Source of the DNA: Tessaracoccus sp. MC1679
GTDB taxonomy: Bacteria > Actinomycetota > Actinomycetes > Propionibacteriales > Propionibacteriaceae
NCBI RefSeq assembly: GCF_014164775.1
Contig: NZ_JACJGB010000001.1
Span: 496,001 to 560,000 of the forward strand
Direction of reading: 5' to 3'
Length of the DNA stretch: 64,000 nt
The translations under genes and the position numbers were made by a program. Below the pieces are notes generated by a model that ran no database searches, was not told where the DNA came from, and saw only the letters and a list, made by a program, of their open reading frames with translations. Each line of letters opens with the position of its first letter. The stretch's first letter is position 1. Shown one piece after another: positions 8,587-17,351 of this stretch.

Positions 8587-9792
8587 ATGACCGAACGACG
8601 CTCTGCCCTCCGCACCCCCTGGATCGCCCCGATAGCCGTGGCCGGCGTTGTCGCCGTCGGCCTCCTCGTGCAGCCGCTGCTCGCCTCCGGCGAGTCCAGC
8701 AACCTGCCGGACCTCACCGCCGAGGAACTGGTGGCGCGGGTCCTCGAGTCCGAGCCCCAGGCGATGTCCGGCACCGTCGTGCACACCGCCCGCCTCGGGC
8801 TCCCCGAACTCCTCTTCACCGAGGCCTCCGGCGCTGATCCCATGTCTCTTCTCGGCGGCAGCTCGACGCTGCGTGTCTGGACCGACGGCGACGAGCGCGC
8901 CCGCGTCTCCCTGCTGGGCACCATGAGCGAGTACTCGATGGTGGCCGACGGCACGGACGTGTGGACCTATTCCAGCTCCGACGATGAGGTGGTCCGCTAC
9001 ACCGTCAGCGACGCGGACCGCGCCCGCCTGGAGACGATGAGCGACGAGGCCCGCGAGAAGGCCCTCGCAGGCCAGGACGAGCTGCCCACCCCGCAGGAGG
9101 CCGCGGCCAAGGTGCTGGCCAACGTCGAGGAGTACTCGACGGTGCGCGTGGACTCGCAGATCAGCGTCGCCGGGCGCGATGCCTACCAGCTCGTCGTCAC
9201 CCCTGACACCGACGGCACCCTCGTCGATCACGTGGTGCTGGCAGTCGACGGTGAGACCATGACCCCGCTGCGGGTGCAGACCTGGAGCACGCAGGACGAG
9301 GCGGCCCCCGCCGTCGAGGTGTCGTTCACGGACGTGGACTTCACCGCCCCCAACGAGTCCGTGTTCGAGTTCTCCACCCCCGCCGGCGCCACCCAGCGCG
9401 ACGTCGTGATCCCGATCCCCGCCGAGGGCACCGAGATGCCCGCCCATGAGGGCGACCACCAGAAGCCCACGGTGTACGGCACCGGCTGGGAGAGCGTGGT
9501 CGAGCTCACCGGCGTTGACGTCGCCGCGATGATCGCCCAGGATCCGGGCGCGATGAGCGGCATGCCCACCCCGTCGACCGGCTCCGATGAGGCGCAGGAC
9601 CTGATGGACGAGTTCAAGCCCGAGCATGGGCCGGGCATGGACCTCGACGCCGCCGCCCTCTACGAGCAGCTCACCACCGAGGTGCCCGAGGGTCGCCTGC
9701 TCACCTCCGCGCTGCTCAGCGTGCTGGTGACCGACGACGGTCGCGTCCTGGTGGGGGCGGTTCCCGCCGAGACCCTGCGCGCGATGGCGTGA
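8587..9792 (+). CDS. LolA/RseB-like (DUF2092-type) secreted or anchored protein
   Basis: The 401-aa protein has an N-terminal membrane segment (about 12-32) that serves as signal anchor or signal peptide. A domain of the LolA/RseB type follows, with LTAEELVARVLESEPQAMSGTV, a WTDGDERARVSLL strand and VVADG-type lipid-carrier strands, ending with EFSTPAGA. In actinobacteria such proteins sit outside the membrane and are thought to bind lipids or lipoproteins or to sense the envelope. The stop overlaps the start of the ABC ATPase gene (GTGA), so the three genes form one operon opposite the two-component genes. Confidence 0.75.
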   Translation: MTERRSALRTPWIAPIAVAGVVAVGLLVQPLLASGESSNLPDLTAEELVARVLESEPQAMSGTVVHTARLGLPELLFTEASGADPMSLLGGSSTLRVWTDGDERARVSLLGTMSEYSMVADGTDVWTYSSSDDEVVRYTVSDADRARLETMSDEAREKALAGQDELPTPQEAAAKVLANVEEYSTVRVDSQISVAGRDAYQLVVTPDTDGTLVDHVVLAVDGETMTPLRVQTWSTQDEAAPAVEVSFTDVDFTAPNESVFEFSTPAGATQRDVVIPIPAEGTEMPAHEGDHQKPTVYGTGWESVVELTGVDVAAMIAQDPGAMSGMPTPSTGSDEAQDLMDEFKPEHGPGMDLDAAALYEQLTTEVPEGRLLTSALLSVLVTDDGRVLVGAVPAETLRAMA

Positions 9793-10730
9793 GCGCCCCG
9801 GCAATCCGCACCGAGGGGCTCACCAAGCGATTCCGATCCGGCCAGGTGGCCGTCGACGGGATCGACCTGGTGGTGCCCCGCGGCGCTGTCTACGGATTCC
9901 TCGGCCCCAACGGGTCGGGGAAGACCACCACGATCCGGATGCTGCTCGGGCTGGTGAAGCCGACGGCGGGTGCCGCCTGGCTGCTCGACGAGGCCATGCC
10001 CGAGAGCGGCGGGTCGGTGCTGCCGCGGGTGGGTGCGCTGGTGGAGGGGCCGGCGTTCCAGCCGTACCTCAGCGGGCGGGCCAACCTGGTCCGCCTCGAC
10101 GCGTGCGACGCCACGGCAGACCCGGGCACCTCACGGTCCCGGATCGACTCGGCGCTCGAACGGGTCGGCCTCACCGCCGCCTCGGGGAAGCTGTACCGCC
10201 AGTACTCGCTCGGCATGAAGCAGCGCCTCGGCCTGGCGGCCGCCCTGCTGCGTCCGCGCGAGCTGCTCGTCCTCGACGAGCCCACCAACGGCCTGGACCC
10301 GCAGGGCACCCGCGAGGTCCGCCACCTGATCCGTGAGCTCGCCGCGGAGGGCTCCACCGTGCTGGTCTCCTCCCACCTGCTTGCCGAGATCGAGCAGGTC
10401 TGCACGCACATCGGCATCATGGGCCAGGGCAAGCTCCTCGCCCAGGCGGAGCGCCACGAACTGGCCGCAGACGACGATCCGCGCGTGGTTGTCACCACCA
10501 CCGTCGACGGCGTGGCCGAGGCCACCGAGGTGCTCGGCACCCTCGGCTTGGCCGAGGTGCGCGTCGACGGCGTGGAGGTCCAGGCGCGGCTCGGGGCCAC
10601 GCCCCCGGAGCGCGTGTCCGCCGCGTTGGTGCATGCGGGGGTGGACCTCGTCGGTCTCACCGTCCGCCGTCGCAGCCTGGAGCAGCTGTTCGTGGAACTG
10701 ACTGGGGAGGGCTTCGATGTCGCGCGCTAG
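9789..10730 (+). CDS. ABC transporter ATP-binding protein
   Basis: The ATPase subunit (313 aa) has Walker A GPNGSGKT at residues 39-46, the signature SLGMKQRLGLA and Walker B LLVLDEP followed by TNGLDP. The C-terminal 80 residues match the accessory domain of bacitracin/drug-type exporters. It energises the permease encoded next, whose start overlaps this gene by 14 bp. Together with the LolA-like protein it probably exports or extracts a hydrophobic compound at the membrane. Confidence 0.93.
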   Translation: MSAPAIRTEGLTKRFRSGQVAVDGIDLVVPRGAVYGFLGPNGSGKTTTIRMLLGLVKPTAGAAWLLDEAMPESGGSVLPRVGALVEGPAFQPYLSGRANLVRLDACDATADPGTSRSRIDSALERVGLTAASGKLYRQYSLGMKQRLGLAAALLRPRELLVLDEPTNGLDPQGTREVRHLIRELAAEGSTVLVSSHLLAEIEQVCTHIGIMGQGKLLAQAERHELAADDDPRVVVTTTVDGVAEATEVLGTLGLAEVRVDGVEVQARLGATPPERVSAALVHAGVDLVGLTVRRRSLEQLFVELTGEGFDVAR

Positions 10731-11550
10731 GGGTTCCTTCGGGAGGTTGCTGCGCAGCGAGCTGCGGCTGCTCTTCGGCCGGCGCCGCACGCTGGCGCTC
10801 CTCGTCGGGCTGGCGTTGGTGCCGCTGCTCCTCGCCGTCGTGCTGTTCATCGCGCAGGGTTCCGGGCTGGAGGGTCAGGGGCCGGGGTTCATCGGACGGG
10901 TCACCGGCAACGGGCTGTTCCTCGTCGTCGCGGCCCTGTTCATGTGCCTGCCGTTCCTGCTGCCGCTGACCATCGCCATCACCGCGGGCGACACGATCGC
11001 GGGCGAGGCCCAGGCCGGAACGCTGCGCTACCTCCTGACCCTGCCCGTCGCCAGGACGCGGCTGCTGCTGGCGAAGGCTCTGGTGGCACTGGCGTTCGCG
11101 GTGGTCGCGGTGCTGGTGATCGCCGTCATGGCGCTGGCCGCCGGGGGCGCGTTCTTCGGCTTGGGAGAGATGACTCTGCTGTCGGGCACCACCGTCTCCC
11201 TGGGGGCCGGGATGGCGCGGATGCTGGGTGTCGCGGGGTATGTCGCCCTGTCCCTGACGGGGCTGGTGGTGGTGGGGGTGTTCATCTCCACGCTGACCGA
11301 GGTCCCCGTCGGGGCGATGGCCGCGACGGTCGTGGTGGCGGTGGTGTCCACGGTGCTGGACTCCCTGCCACAACTCGCGGCCATCCACCCCTACCTGCTC
11401 ACGCACCACTGGTTCGACTTCGCCGAGTTCCTCCGCCTCGAGGTGGACTGGGGCGTGCTGGGATCGGGGCTGCTGGTGCAGGTTGGGTGGGTTGCGGTGT
11501 TCGCGTCGCTGGCGTGGGCGAGGTTCCGCTCCGCCGACGTGACGTCCTGA
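10717..11550 (+). CDS. ABC-2 type transporter permease
   Basis: The 277-aa integral membrane protein has six predicted helices. Residue stretches such as EAQAGTLRYLLTLPVARTRLL, just after helix 2, are typical of ABC-2 permeases. It is the membrane partner of the ATPase upstream. A GGGAGGGCTTCG ribosome site lies within the ATPase gene. The operon ends with a strong hairpin at 11557-11584. Confidence 0.9.
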   Translation: MSRARGSFGRLLRSELRLLFGRRRTLALLVGLALVPLLLAVVLFIAQGSGLEGQGPGFIGRVTGNGLFLVVAALFMCLPFLLPLTIAITAGDTIAGEAQAGTLRYLLTLPVARTRLLLAKALVALAFAVVAVLVIAVMALAAGGAFFGLGEMTLLSGTTVSLGAGMARMLGVAGYVALSLTGLVVVGVFISTLTEVPVGAMAATVVVAVVSTVLDSLPQLAAIHPYLLTHHWFDFAEFLRLEVDWGVLGSGLLVQVGWVAVFASLAWARFRSADVTS

Positions 11551-11556
11551 CGGGTT

Positions 11557-11584
11557 CCGCCGCGGCAGGACCCTGCCGTGGCGG
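11557..11584 (+). terminator. Hairpin after ABC exporter operon
   Basis: Two 12-bp arms (CCGCCGCGGCAG and CTGCCGTGGCGG) pair around a GACC loop with one G-U type mismatch, 6 bp after the permease stop. There is no T-run, as is common in actinobacterial terminators. Confidence 0.6.
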
Positions 11585-11636
11585 GTGCGGAAGGAGCGCG
11601 AGTTCGGCCCCCGTCGACCTCATCGGGGGTGCCGGG

Positions 11637-12062
11637 ATGGACACTGAGGAGGTGAACCTCTCTCTGTCCGGCGCGCTGCGTCTCTCAGCGAGCGGTCCGC
11701 TACGGGTGGACGAGGTGTGGGAGCGCTACACCCGGCCGGTGTGGTGGACCCGATGGGCGCCGCATCTGCGCGGCGTGGAGTACGCGGAACCGATGGTGAC
11801 GCCGGGGACGACCGGCCGGGTGACGGGCCTGGGCGGGATCGTTGCGGACTTCCGCATCGATGCGGTCGACGAGGCGGCGCGGACCTGGTCCTGGAGCGTC
11901 CGCAGCGGCCCGCTGAGGCTGTCCTTCGAGCACGGGGTCGACGCGGCGGCGCCCGGGTCGGGTCGCGCGAGTGTGGCGTGGCTCGTCGTGCACGGGCCGT
12001 GGCCGGTGGTCCTCGGCTATGCGCCCATCGCCCGCTACTCGCTCGGGCGGCTCGTCGGCTGA
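11637..12062 (+). CDS. SRPBCC/polyketide-cyclase-like protein
   Basis: The 141-aa protein fits the START-like SRPBCC fold. An N-terminal strand carries PLRVDEVWERYTRPVWW, followed by WAPHLRG, a central glycine-rich turn and a long C-terminal helix. Such proteins bind hydrophobic ligands in a deep pocket, but the ligand here is unknown. The ATG at 11637 has a GGGGG stretch 6 bp upstream; a GTG five codons later is an alternative. The gene is followed by arfB after 34 bp. Confidence 0.7.
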   Translation: MDTEEVNLSLSGALRLSASGPLRVDEVWERYTRPVWWTRWAPHLRGVEYAEPMVTPGTTGRVTGLGGIVADFRIDAVDEAARTWSWSVRSGPLRLSFEHGVDAAAPGSGRASVAWLVVHGPWPVVLGYAPIARYSLGRLVG

Positions 12063-12083
12063 GCCAGGCGAGGCGTAGCGGCC

Positions 12084-12089
12084 TACCCT
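12084..12089 (+). promoter_or_regulatory. -10 box of leaderless transcript
   Basis: TACCCT ends 7 nt before the GTG start of the ArfB gene at 12097, with no ribosome site between them. The gene is therefore probably transcribed as a leaderless mRNA from its own promoter. Confidence 0.5.
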
Positions 12090-12096
12090 GGACACT

Positions 12097-12540
12097 GTGA
12101 GCGAGCTGCGGATTGCACCGGGGCCGGGGCTGCCGGAGGGCTTGGTGGTCCCGGCAGGTGAGCTGACCGAGCGGTTCTCGCACGCGTCCGGTCCCGGCGG
12201 CCAGGGCGTGAACACCTCAGATTCGAGGGTGCAGCTGTCCTTCGATGTGGCCGCCTCCGCCGTGCTTGACGACGTCCAGCGGGAGCGGCTCCTGCACCGG
12301 TTGCGGTCCCGGCTTGCGGGCACCGTCCTCACCGTCGTGTCTGCCGAGTCCCGCTCGCAGCGCCAGAACCGGGGTGCGGCGCGGGAGCGTCTGGCTGCGA
12401 TGCTCCGTGAAGGGCTCGCCCCGCCGTCGCCGCCGAGACGCCGCACCCGCCCGACACGGGGCTCGGTTGAGCGCAGGCTGACCACCAAGCGCCGCCACGG
12501 GGAGATCAAGCGCGGTCGCGGACGCCCCGAGGACGCGTAG
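12097..12540 (+). CDS. arfB: Peptidyl-tRNA hydrolase ArfB (YaeJ-like)
   Basis: The 147-aa protein has the release-factor catalytic loop with GGQ at residues 34-36 (SGPGGQGVN) and a strongly basic C-terminal tail (KRRHGEIKRGRGR). That is the ArfB/YaeJ layout, in which the tail enters the empty mRNA channel and GGQ hydrolyses peptidyl-tRNA on stalled ribosomes. It lacks the codon-recognition domains of full release factors. The GTG start is supported by a leaderless -10 box. Confidence 0.9.
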   Translation: MSELRIAPGPGLPEGLVVPAGELTERFSHASGPGGQGVNTSDSRVQLSFDVAASAVLDDVQRERLLHRLRSRLAGTVLTVVSAESRSQRQNRGAARERLAAMLREGLAPPSPPRRRTRPTRGSVERRLTTKRRHGEIKRGRGRPEDA

Positions 12541-12665
12541 CGCAAGCAGGAACAGGCTGACCCCCGGGGTGTATTAGCGTGTGCCGGACAGCCTCCTGGT
12601 GAGTATCTGCTGGCGGATGGGCCGCGCAGCATGCGGAGGCCCACCGCGTACCCCAGGAGTCACGT

Positions 12666-13655
12666 ATGGCAGCCCCTGAGTCACACACCCAGTGCCCGGC
12701 GCGGGGCCATCGGCACCGCCTGACGGACCTGACCGGCCTGACCGCCGTCGTCACCGGCGGCGCGACGGGGATCGGCTACTTCACGGCCGAGGGACTCGCA
12801 GCCCTCGGAGCGCGCGTCGTGATCGCGGGGCGCAACGCCGACAGGTTCCGCGCAGCGCAACACGCGATCCAAGCCAGGATTCGGGGGGCGGAGGTCTCGT
12901 ACCAGCCACTGGACCTGGCTGACCTGTCGACGGTGCGTGCCGCGGCCGAGCGGCTGGCTGGCCTCCCCACGCTGGACCTGCTCGTGGCCAACGCGGGGGC
13001 GATCGGCTACCCCAACCACGTCAAGCCCGGGGCGGACAAGGGCATTCGCGGGCGGACGACCGCTGACGGTCAAGAGCTCTTCTGGGGCACCAACTTCCTC
13101 GGCCACTACGCGCTCGTCGCCCTGCTGTTTCCGCTGATCAACGCCTCGAACGGCCGGTGCGTGCTCGTGGGCAGCATCGGCGACCGGGGCGCACCGCTGG
13201 CGGCGGACGCGGTGCCGCGGCCCGACCTCCGCGCCTCGGACCTGGCGAAGTACGGCCAGTCGAAGCTGGCCACGACAACCCTGATGCACGAACTCGCCCG
13301 GCGTCTTGCCCGCCACGGCGGTGGCGCGGCTGCAGTGGGCGCACACCCGGGCACGGCCGTCGACTTCCTCTCCCCACCGCGGGCAGGGGTCGCGACCAAC
13401 CAGCCCGACGGTGCCCGCCTCCTGCGGGCGCCCGTGCGCCTCTTCGCCCACGGCAAGCACGACGGTGCGCTCCCGGTGCTCACCGCCGCGGCATGCCCCG
13501 AGGCGCGCAACGGCGACTACTGGGGCCCGCGCCGGATCACCAAGGGCCCGCCGGTGCTCGCCCGGTCCTCGCGGGCGACGCAGGACCCCGTGGACGCTGC
13601 TCGCCTCATGGACGCCGCAGCGGAGCTCACCGGCCTGACGCTTCCGCTGGGGTAG
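12666..13655 (+). CDS. Short-chain dehydrogenase, retinol/protochlorophyllide-reductase-like
   Basis: The protein has 329 residues. The cofactor motif TGGATGIG is at 30-37, NAG of the central strand is present, and Tyr196-x3-Lys200 (YGQSK) is the active site. Its length and the LATTTLMHELARRL helix after the active site are typical of the retinol dehydrogenase/protochlorophyllide reductase-like branch that uses NADP(H). The ATG has an AGGAG site 7 bp upstream. It is monocistronic and is followed by a MITE-like element. The substrate is unknown. Confidence 0.88.
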   Translation: MAAPESHTQCPARGHRHRLTDLTGLTAVVTGGATGIGYFTAEGLAALGARVVIAGRNADRFRAAQHAIQARIRGAEVSYQPLDLADLSTVRAAAERLAGLPTLDLLVANAGAIGYPNHVKPGADKGIRGRTTADGQELFWGTNFLGHYALVALLFPLINASNGRCVLVGSIGDRGAPLAADAVPRPDLRASDLAKYGQSKLATTTLMHELARRLARHGGGAAAVGAHPGTAVDFLSPPRAGVATNQPDGARLLRAPVRLFAHGKHDGALPVLTAAACPEARNGDYWGPRRITKGPPVLARSSRATQDPVDAARLMDAAAELTGLTLPLG

Positions 13656-13667
13656 GGCGGGCGTCGT

Positions 13668-13836
13668 CTAGGAGTGTGCTGAACAATGCTGTCTCCGGCG
13701 AGGACGCGCCGGGCGGGATGAGGTGGTGCCACTACATCTGGTGCGTGTACTTGACGTCCATATCCAGATGGAGGGGTGCCAGATCGCCCGATCCGGTGCG
13801 CCGCAGCCGAGGCATGATTGTTCAGCAGGCTCCTAG
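13668..13836. mobile_element. MITE-like element flanked by CTAG
   Basis: The ends are inverted: left GAGTGTGCTGAACAAT and right (complement) GAGCCTGCTGAACAAT, differing at two positions. Each is bordered by CTAG (13668-13671 and 13833-13836), which looks like a 4-bp target duplication. The 161-bp interior has no plausible gene. This is the pattern of a non-autonomous miniature transposable element; the parent IS family was not identified. Confidence 0.7.
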
Positions 13837-13872
13837 GGTCGGGGCATACGACGTAGACCGCAGGAGGCACCC

Positions 13873-14751
13873 ATGGCACACGTTCCCACCACCCCCGTCA
13901 CGCTCGGCGCGTCGCGCCTCGGCGAGCGTCCCGACGGCGAGGCCCTGGCTGACGCTCTGCTCGCGTCCCCGCTCGGCCATGTCGACACCAGCAACAACTA
14001 CGCCGACGGACGCAGCGAGCAGTTCCTCGGCGACGCGATCCGTCGGGCCGGTGGCGTGCCGTCGGGCAAGGCCGTCTTCTCCAAGGCGGACCGGGATCCG
14101 GCCACGGGGATCTTCGACGCCGCTCGAGTGCGGCGCTCGCTCGAGGAATCACTTGAACGGCTCGGTGTGGACCACCTGCCCCTGTACCAATTCCACGATC
14201 CGTTCACGATCACCGTCGACGAGGCCCTCGCACCTGGTGGCCCCGTCGAGGCGTTGATCGCGCTGCGGGACGAGGGCGTTATCGGGGCGATCGGGATCGC
14301 GTACGGATCACTGGCGGAGACGCGCGCGTATGTGGAAACGGGGCTGTTCGACGTGGCCCTCAACCACAATCGCTACACCTTGGTGGACCGCTCCGCGGAG
14401 GAGCTCTATGTGCGGGCGCGCGAGCTCGGCATGCAGGTCTTCAACGCGGCGCCCTTCGGCGGCGGAACGCTGGCCAACGGGGAGAGCACCTACGGCTACC
14501 ACAGCATGCCGGTGGAGTTCGCGGCGCACGTCGGCAGGGTCCGCGAGTTGGCGCGGGAGGCCGGCGTCGATCTGGCCGCTGCAGCACTGCAGTTCTCGAT
14601 GCGCAGCCCGCTGGTGGACACCACGGTCGTGGGCATCCCGTCGCTGGCCAGGCTCGACGCGCTGGCGGGGTTGATCGAGGCCGAGGTCGCGGACGAGTTC
14701 TTCGCCGCCGTCGAGGCGCTGGGCGCGCCTCCGGCCAGCGGCAACAACTGA
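13873..14751 (+). CDS. Aldo/keto reductase
   Basis: The 292-aa TIM-barrel oxidoreductase shows the AKR catalytic Asp/Tyr region (VDTSNNYADGRSEQFLG), an active-site Lys (FSKADRDP) and the QFHDPF strand in place of the usual Q/LHD motif. It should reduce aldehydes or ketones with NADPH. An AGGAGGCACCC ribosome site precedes the ATG, and a TACGAC box lies further upstream. The promoter region borders the MITE-like element directly. Confidence 0.88.
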   Translation: MAHVPTTPVTLGASRLGERPDGEALADALLASPLGHVDTSNNYADGRSEQFLGDAIRRAGGVPSGKAVFSKADRDPATGIFDAARVRRSLEESLERLGVDHLPLYQFHDPFTITVDEALAPGGPVEALIALRDEGVIGAIGIAYGSLAETRAYVETGLFDVALNHNRYTLVDRSAEELYVRARELGMQVFNAAPFGGGTLANGESTYGYHSMPVEFAAHVGRVRELAREAGVDLAAAALQFSMRSPLVDTTVVGIPSLARLDALAGLIEAEVADEFFAAVEALGAPPASGNN

Positions 14752-14776
14752 GTCGCCACTGACCGGAGGAGGGGCG

Positions 14777-15322
14777 TCAGGCCGCGGCGTCGTCCGAGGC
14801 GGCGGCGTCTGCGAGCTTGTCGGAGAGCGAGTGCAGCTCGGCGAGCTTGTCTGCGCCGGCCGTCACCCGACCCTCCATCGTGACATCGGTGTTGAAGATC
14901 AGTCCCGTGGTGCCCACAACGTCGGCCTTGAGGTTCTCCATCAGCTGAGTGAGAGCCTTCGTCGCGCGGCCACCGCCACCGAAGCCGTAGCCCACGAACG
15001 CGATGGGCTTGCCCTCCCACTCGGCGTAGAGGTAGTCGATGGCGTTCTTCAGCGGCGCGGGGAAGAAGCCGTTGTACTCAGGCGTGACGATCAGGACCGC
15101 GTCGGCGGCGTCGATCGCGGCCTTCCAGGCCAGCGTGTGGGGCTGGGTGTAGACGCCGGAGCCGGCGGGCGCGCCCTCGTCGATGAACGGGAGGTTGATC
15201 TCCGCGAGGTCGAGCATGGTGACGTCCCAGTGGGAGTCCAGGGTGTCGGCCACCCAGTCACTCACTGTGCCGCCGATGCGCTGGGGACGGGTGGACGAGA
15301 CGATGATCGCGAGATTGTTCAC
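14777..15322 (-). CDS. NADPH-dependent FMN reductase family protein
   Basis: The 181-aa flavodoxin-like protein has the FMN phosphate loop near the N-terminus (IIVSSTRPQRIGGTVSDWV) and a TPEYNGFFPAPLKNAIDYL segment, the hallmark of NAD(P)H:FMN reductases/azoreductases. It acts in the cytoplasm on quinones or other flavin-accepted electron acceptors. It is convergent with the aldo/keto reductase gene. No dedicated partner is visible. Confidence 0.9.
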   Translation of the reverse strand: MNNLAIIVSSTRPQRIGGTVSDWVADTLDSHWDVTMLDLAEINLPFIDEGAPAGSGVYTQPHTLAWKAAIDAADAVLIVTPEYNGFFPAPLKNAIDYLYAEWEGKPIAFVGYGFGGGGRATKALTQLMENLKADVVGTTGLIFNTDVTMEGRVTAGADKLAELHSLSDKLADAAASDDAAA

Positions 15323-15488
15323 GCCTCAACTGTGGCACGAGATTGCTTGACCTTTCAATTACGCTGTGGGCGGACGCGGCACCCCCCGTCCCCCATCGTG
15401 AACGACACGCCGTTCCGATGGCCACCCGGTGCCCAATGCGGACACGGCCTCGCACTCGGGCGGCGTTTCGTGCACGCGTTCCGTCCAC

Positions 15489-17351
15489 TCAGGGGGTGCC
15501 GCCGCGTAGGCCGGCGAGGATTTCACTCCACGCCCCCGCCAGGTCGCCGTCGGGGGTCCAGGGACCGCCGTCGGGGACGCCGAGGGGATCCAGCCGGAGC
15601 TGCAGGTCCTCGTCGATCAGGTAGGTGACCGGGTCGCCGTATTGGGTGAGCATCACCACGTACGGCCCGTCCTCCGGGATGTTCCATTGGTCATCCGGGG
15701 TGGCCGTGGCCTGGGAGATGGCCAGGACCAGGTCGCCCGGGAGCTCACGCTGCATCCATTCGTCCCCGACGGCGGGCTCCGCGGGAAGGCCGCACACGTA
15801 GCCGCGGTAGAGCGAGCCGCGCTCCACGGGGCCTAGCGAGTTGAGTCCGACGATCCCCGCGTTGTCGCTGCAGAGGGAGACCTCGTCGAGGAAGGGCTCG
15901 GGGTTCGCCTCGCGCTGGGCCGTCCACAGCGGGAGCAGGTCCTGGAGCAGCTGGGCGCCGCCCGCGCGGTTGCCCCAGCCGCCGACCCACTCGCAGTTGA
16001 CGGTCTCGGCGGAGACGACGCGACGCGTGCCGTCGGGGTAGTCGAGCACCACGTGGTAGGTGATCCCGCCCATCTCCCGGCACGCCTCGTAGTCGGGGCT
16101 GGGCAGCGCGTTGACGGCGTCGACGACGCGGTCCGGGTCCGTGGTCAGCGGTTCGATGGGGCCCACGCCGCCGAACGTCTCCCAGCGGTCGCCACACAGC
16201 CATGCCCTCGCTGCGCCGTCGGGGAGGTTCTCGGTGCTGGGGAGTTCCTCGGCCGCGAGGGCGCCGGTCTGGATGTCGTCGCACACCTGCGAGACCAAGC
16301 CGTCGCCACGCTCATCCGGGAGCACGACGGGGGTCGGGCTGGGCGACGGGACAGGTCCGCCGTCAACGCCCTGCGCCTCGACGATGCGCGCCTCGAGGGC
16401 AACGTCCAACGGCCCCCACATCCAGCGGGCCGTGCCGTCGTCCCACCAGTAGGTGGCGTCATTCCGGTGGAGCGAGACGGGATCGCCCGTGGGCGTGAGC
16501 AGGACCAGGGCCGGGAGCGGCGCCTCCCACCCCACCTCCGTGCTTGCCAGCGCGTCGCCGGACTGGAGCGCGGCGAGGAGATCGGCGGTGAGTTCGGCGT
16601 CCAGCTCGACCGCCGAGCCGTCCGCACGGCAGGCGACCGCTCGCGTCAGACCGTCCAACTCCAAGGGCCGGAGGACGGAGGCGTAGGAGGAGTCGCAGAG
16701 CGCCGCCCCCGTGAACTGGAACCCGGACTCCTCGCGCTCGGCCTTCCACAGCTCGCGGAGAGTGTTCAGGTAGCCGGCGCCGTCGGCTCGGAAGATGTCG
16801 AACATGCCGGTCGCGTCCCGGAGGTCGCCGCAGCCGGCGATCCGCACCGCCCGGTGCACGCCGTCGGCGTACTCCACCACGACGGTGTAGTCGAGCGGGT
16901 TCGGCATGCAGTCCAGCACGCCCACGGACTTCTCCAGCACGTTGAAGGCTTCGACGGCGGCACCAGCGCGCGCGACGAGCGGATCCGGCATGCCCACCAA
17001 CTCCAGCTCCGATCCGGTGTCGGAACGGCCACACAGCCAGACGCGGGTGGCGCCGTCGGGGAGGTCGTCGTCGACGAGGGGCTCGGCTCCGGGGAGGGGG
17101 TCGCGGCAGGGGTCGGGGACCAGTGGCGTCGCGGCGGGGGTGGGGCTCGGGGTGGCCAACACCACCGACGGAGGCGCGGTGAGCTGGAGCGCCAGCGGCG
17201 TGGCCATGCCCACGACGGCCACCACCGCGGCCGCAGCCACGCCCATTCGCCGCTTCCGCGCACGGTTCCTGGCGGCGGCCGCCCAGCCGCGAGCGCTCGG
17301 GCGGGGCGGGACGCCGTCGCGGAGGGCGTCGGAGAATTCCTGTTCGTTCAT
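15489..17351 (-). CDS. Membrane-anchored protein with duplicated Cys-rich domain, sigma-factor partner
   Basis: The 620-aa protein has a short cytoplasmic N-terminus (about 35 residues), one transmembrane helix (about 36-55), a Thr/Pro-rich linker and two related extracytoplasmic units. Each unit starts with a cysteine followed by LPDGA-x-R-x-WLCG, then a YxDG-x-R-x-V motif and another Cys, and ends in a GDPV strand. The ATG overlaps the sigma factor stop (ATGA), so the genes are coupled. By position and topology it is a candidate anti-sigma or sensor, although it shows no known anti-sigma domain. Confidence 0.7.
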   Translation of the reverse strand: MNEQEFSDALRDGVPPRPSARGWAAAARNRARKRRMGVAAAAVVAVVGMATPLALQLTAPPSVVLATPSPTPAATPLVPDPCRDPLPGAEPLVDDDLPDGATRVWLCGRSDTGSELELVGMPDPLVARAGAAVEAFNVLEKSVGVLDCMPNPLDYTVVVEYADGVHRAVRIAGCGDLRDATGMFDIFRADGAGYLNTLRELWKAEREESGFQFTGAALCDSSYASVLRPLELDGLTRAVACRADGSAVELDAELTADLLAALQSGDALASTEVGWEAPLPALVLLTPTGDPVSLHRNDATYWWDDGTARWMWGPLDVALEARIVEAQGVDGGPVPSPSPTPVVLPDERGDGLVSQVCDDIQTGALAAEELPSTENLPDGAARAWLCGDRWETFGGVGPIEPLTTDPDRVVDAVNALPSPDYEACREMGGITYHVVLDYPDGTRRVVSAETVNCEWVGGWGNRAGGAQLLQDLLPLWTAQREANPEPFLDEVSLCSDNAGIVGLNSLGPVERGSLYRGYVCGLPAEPAVGDEWMQRELPGDLVLAISQATATPDDQWNIPEDGPYVVMLTQYGDPVTYLIDEDLQLRLDPLGVPDGGPWTPDGDLAGAWSEILAGLRGGTP

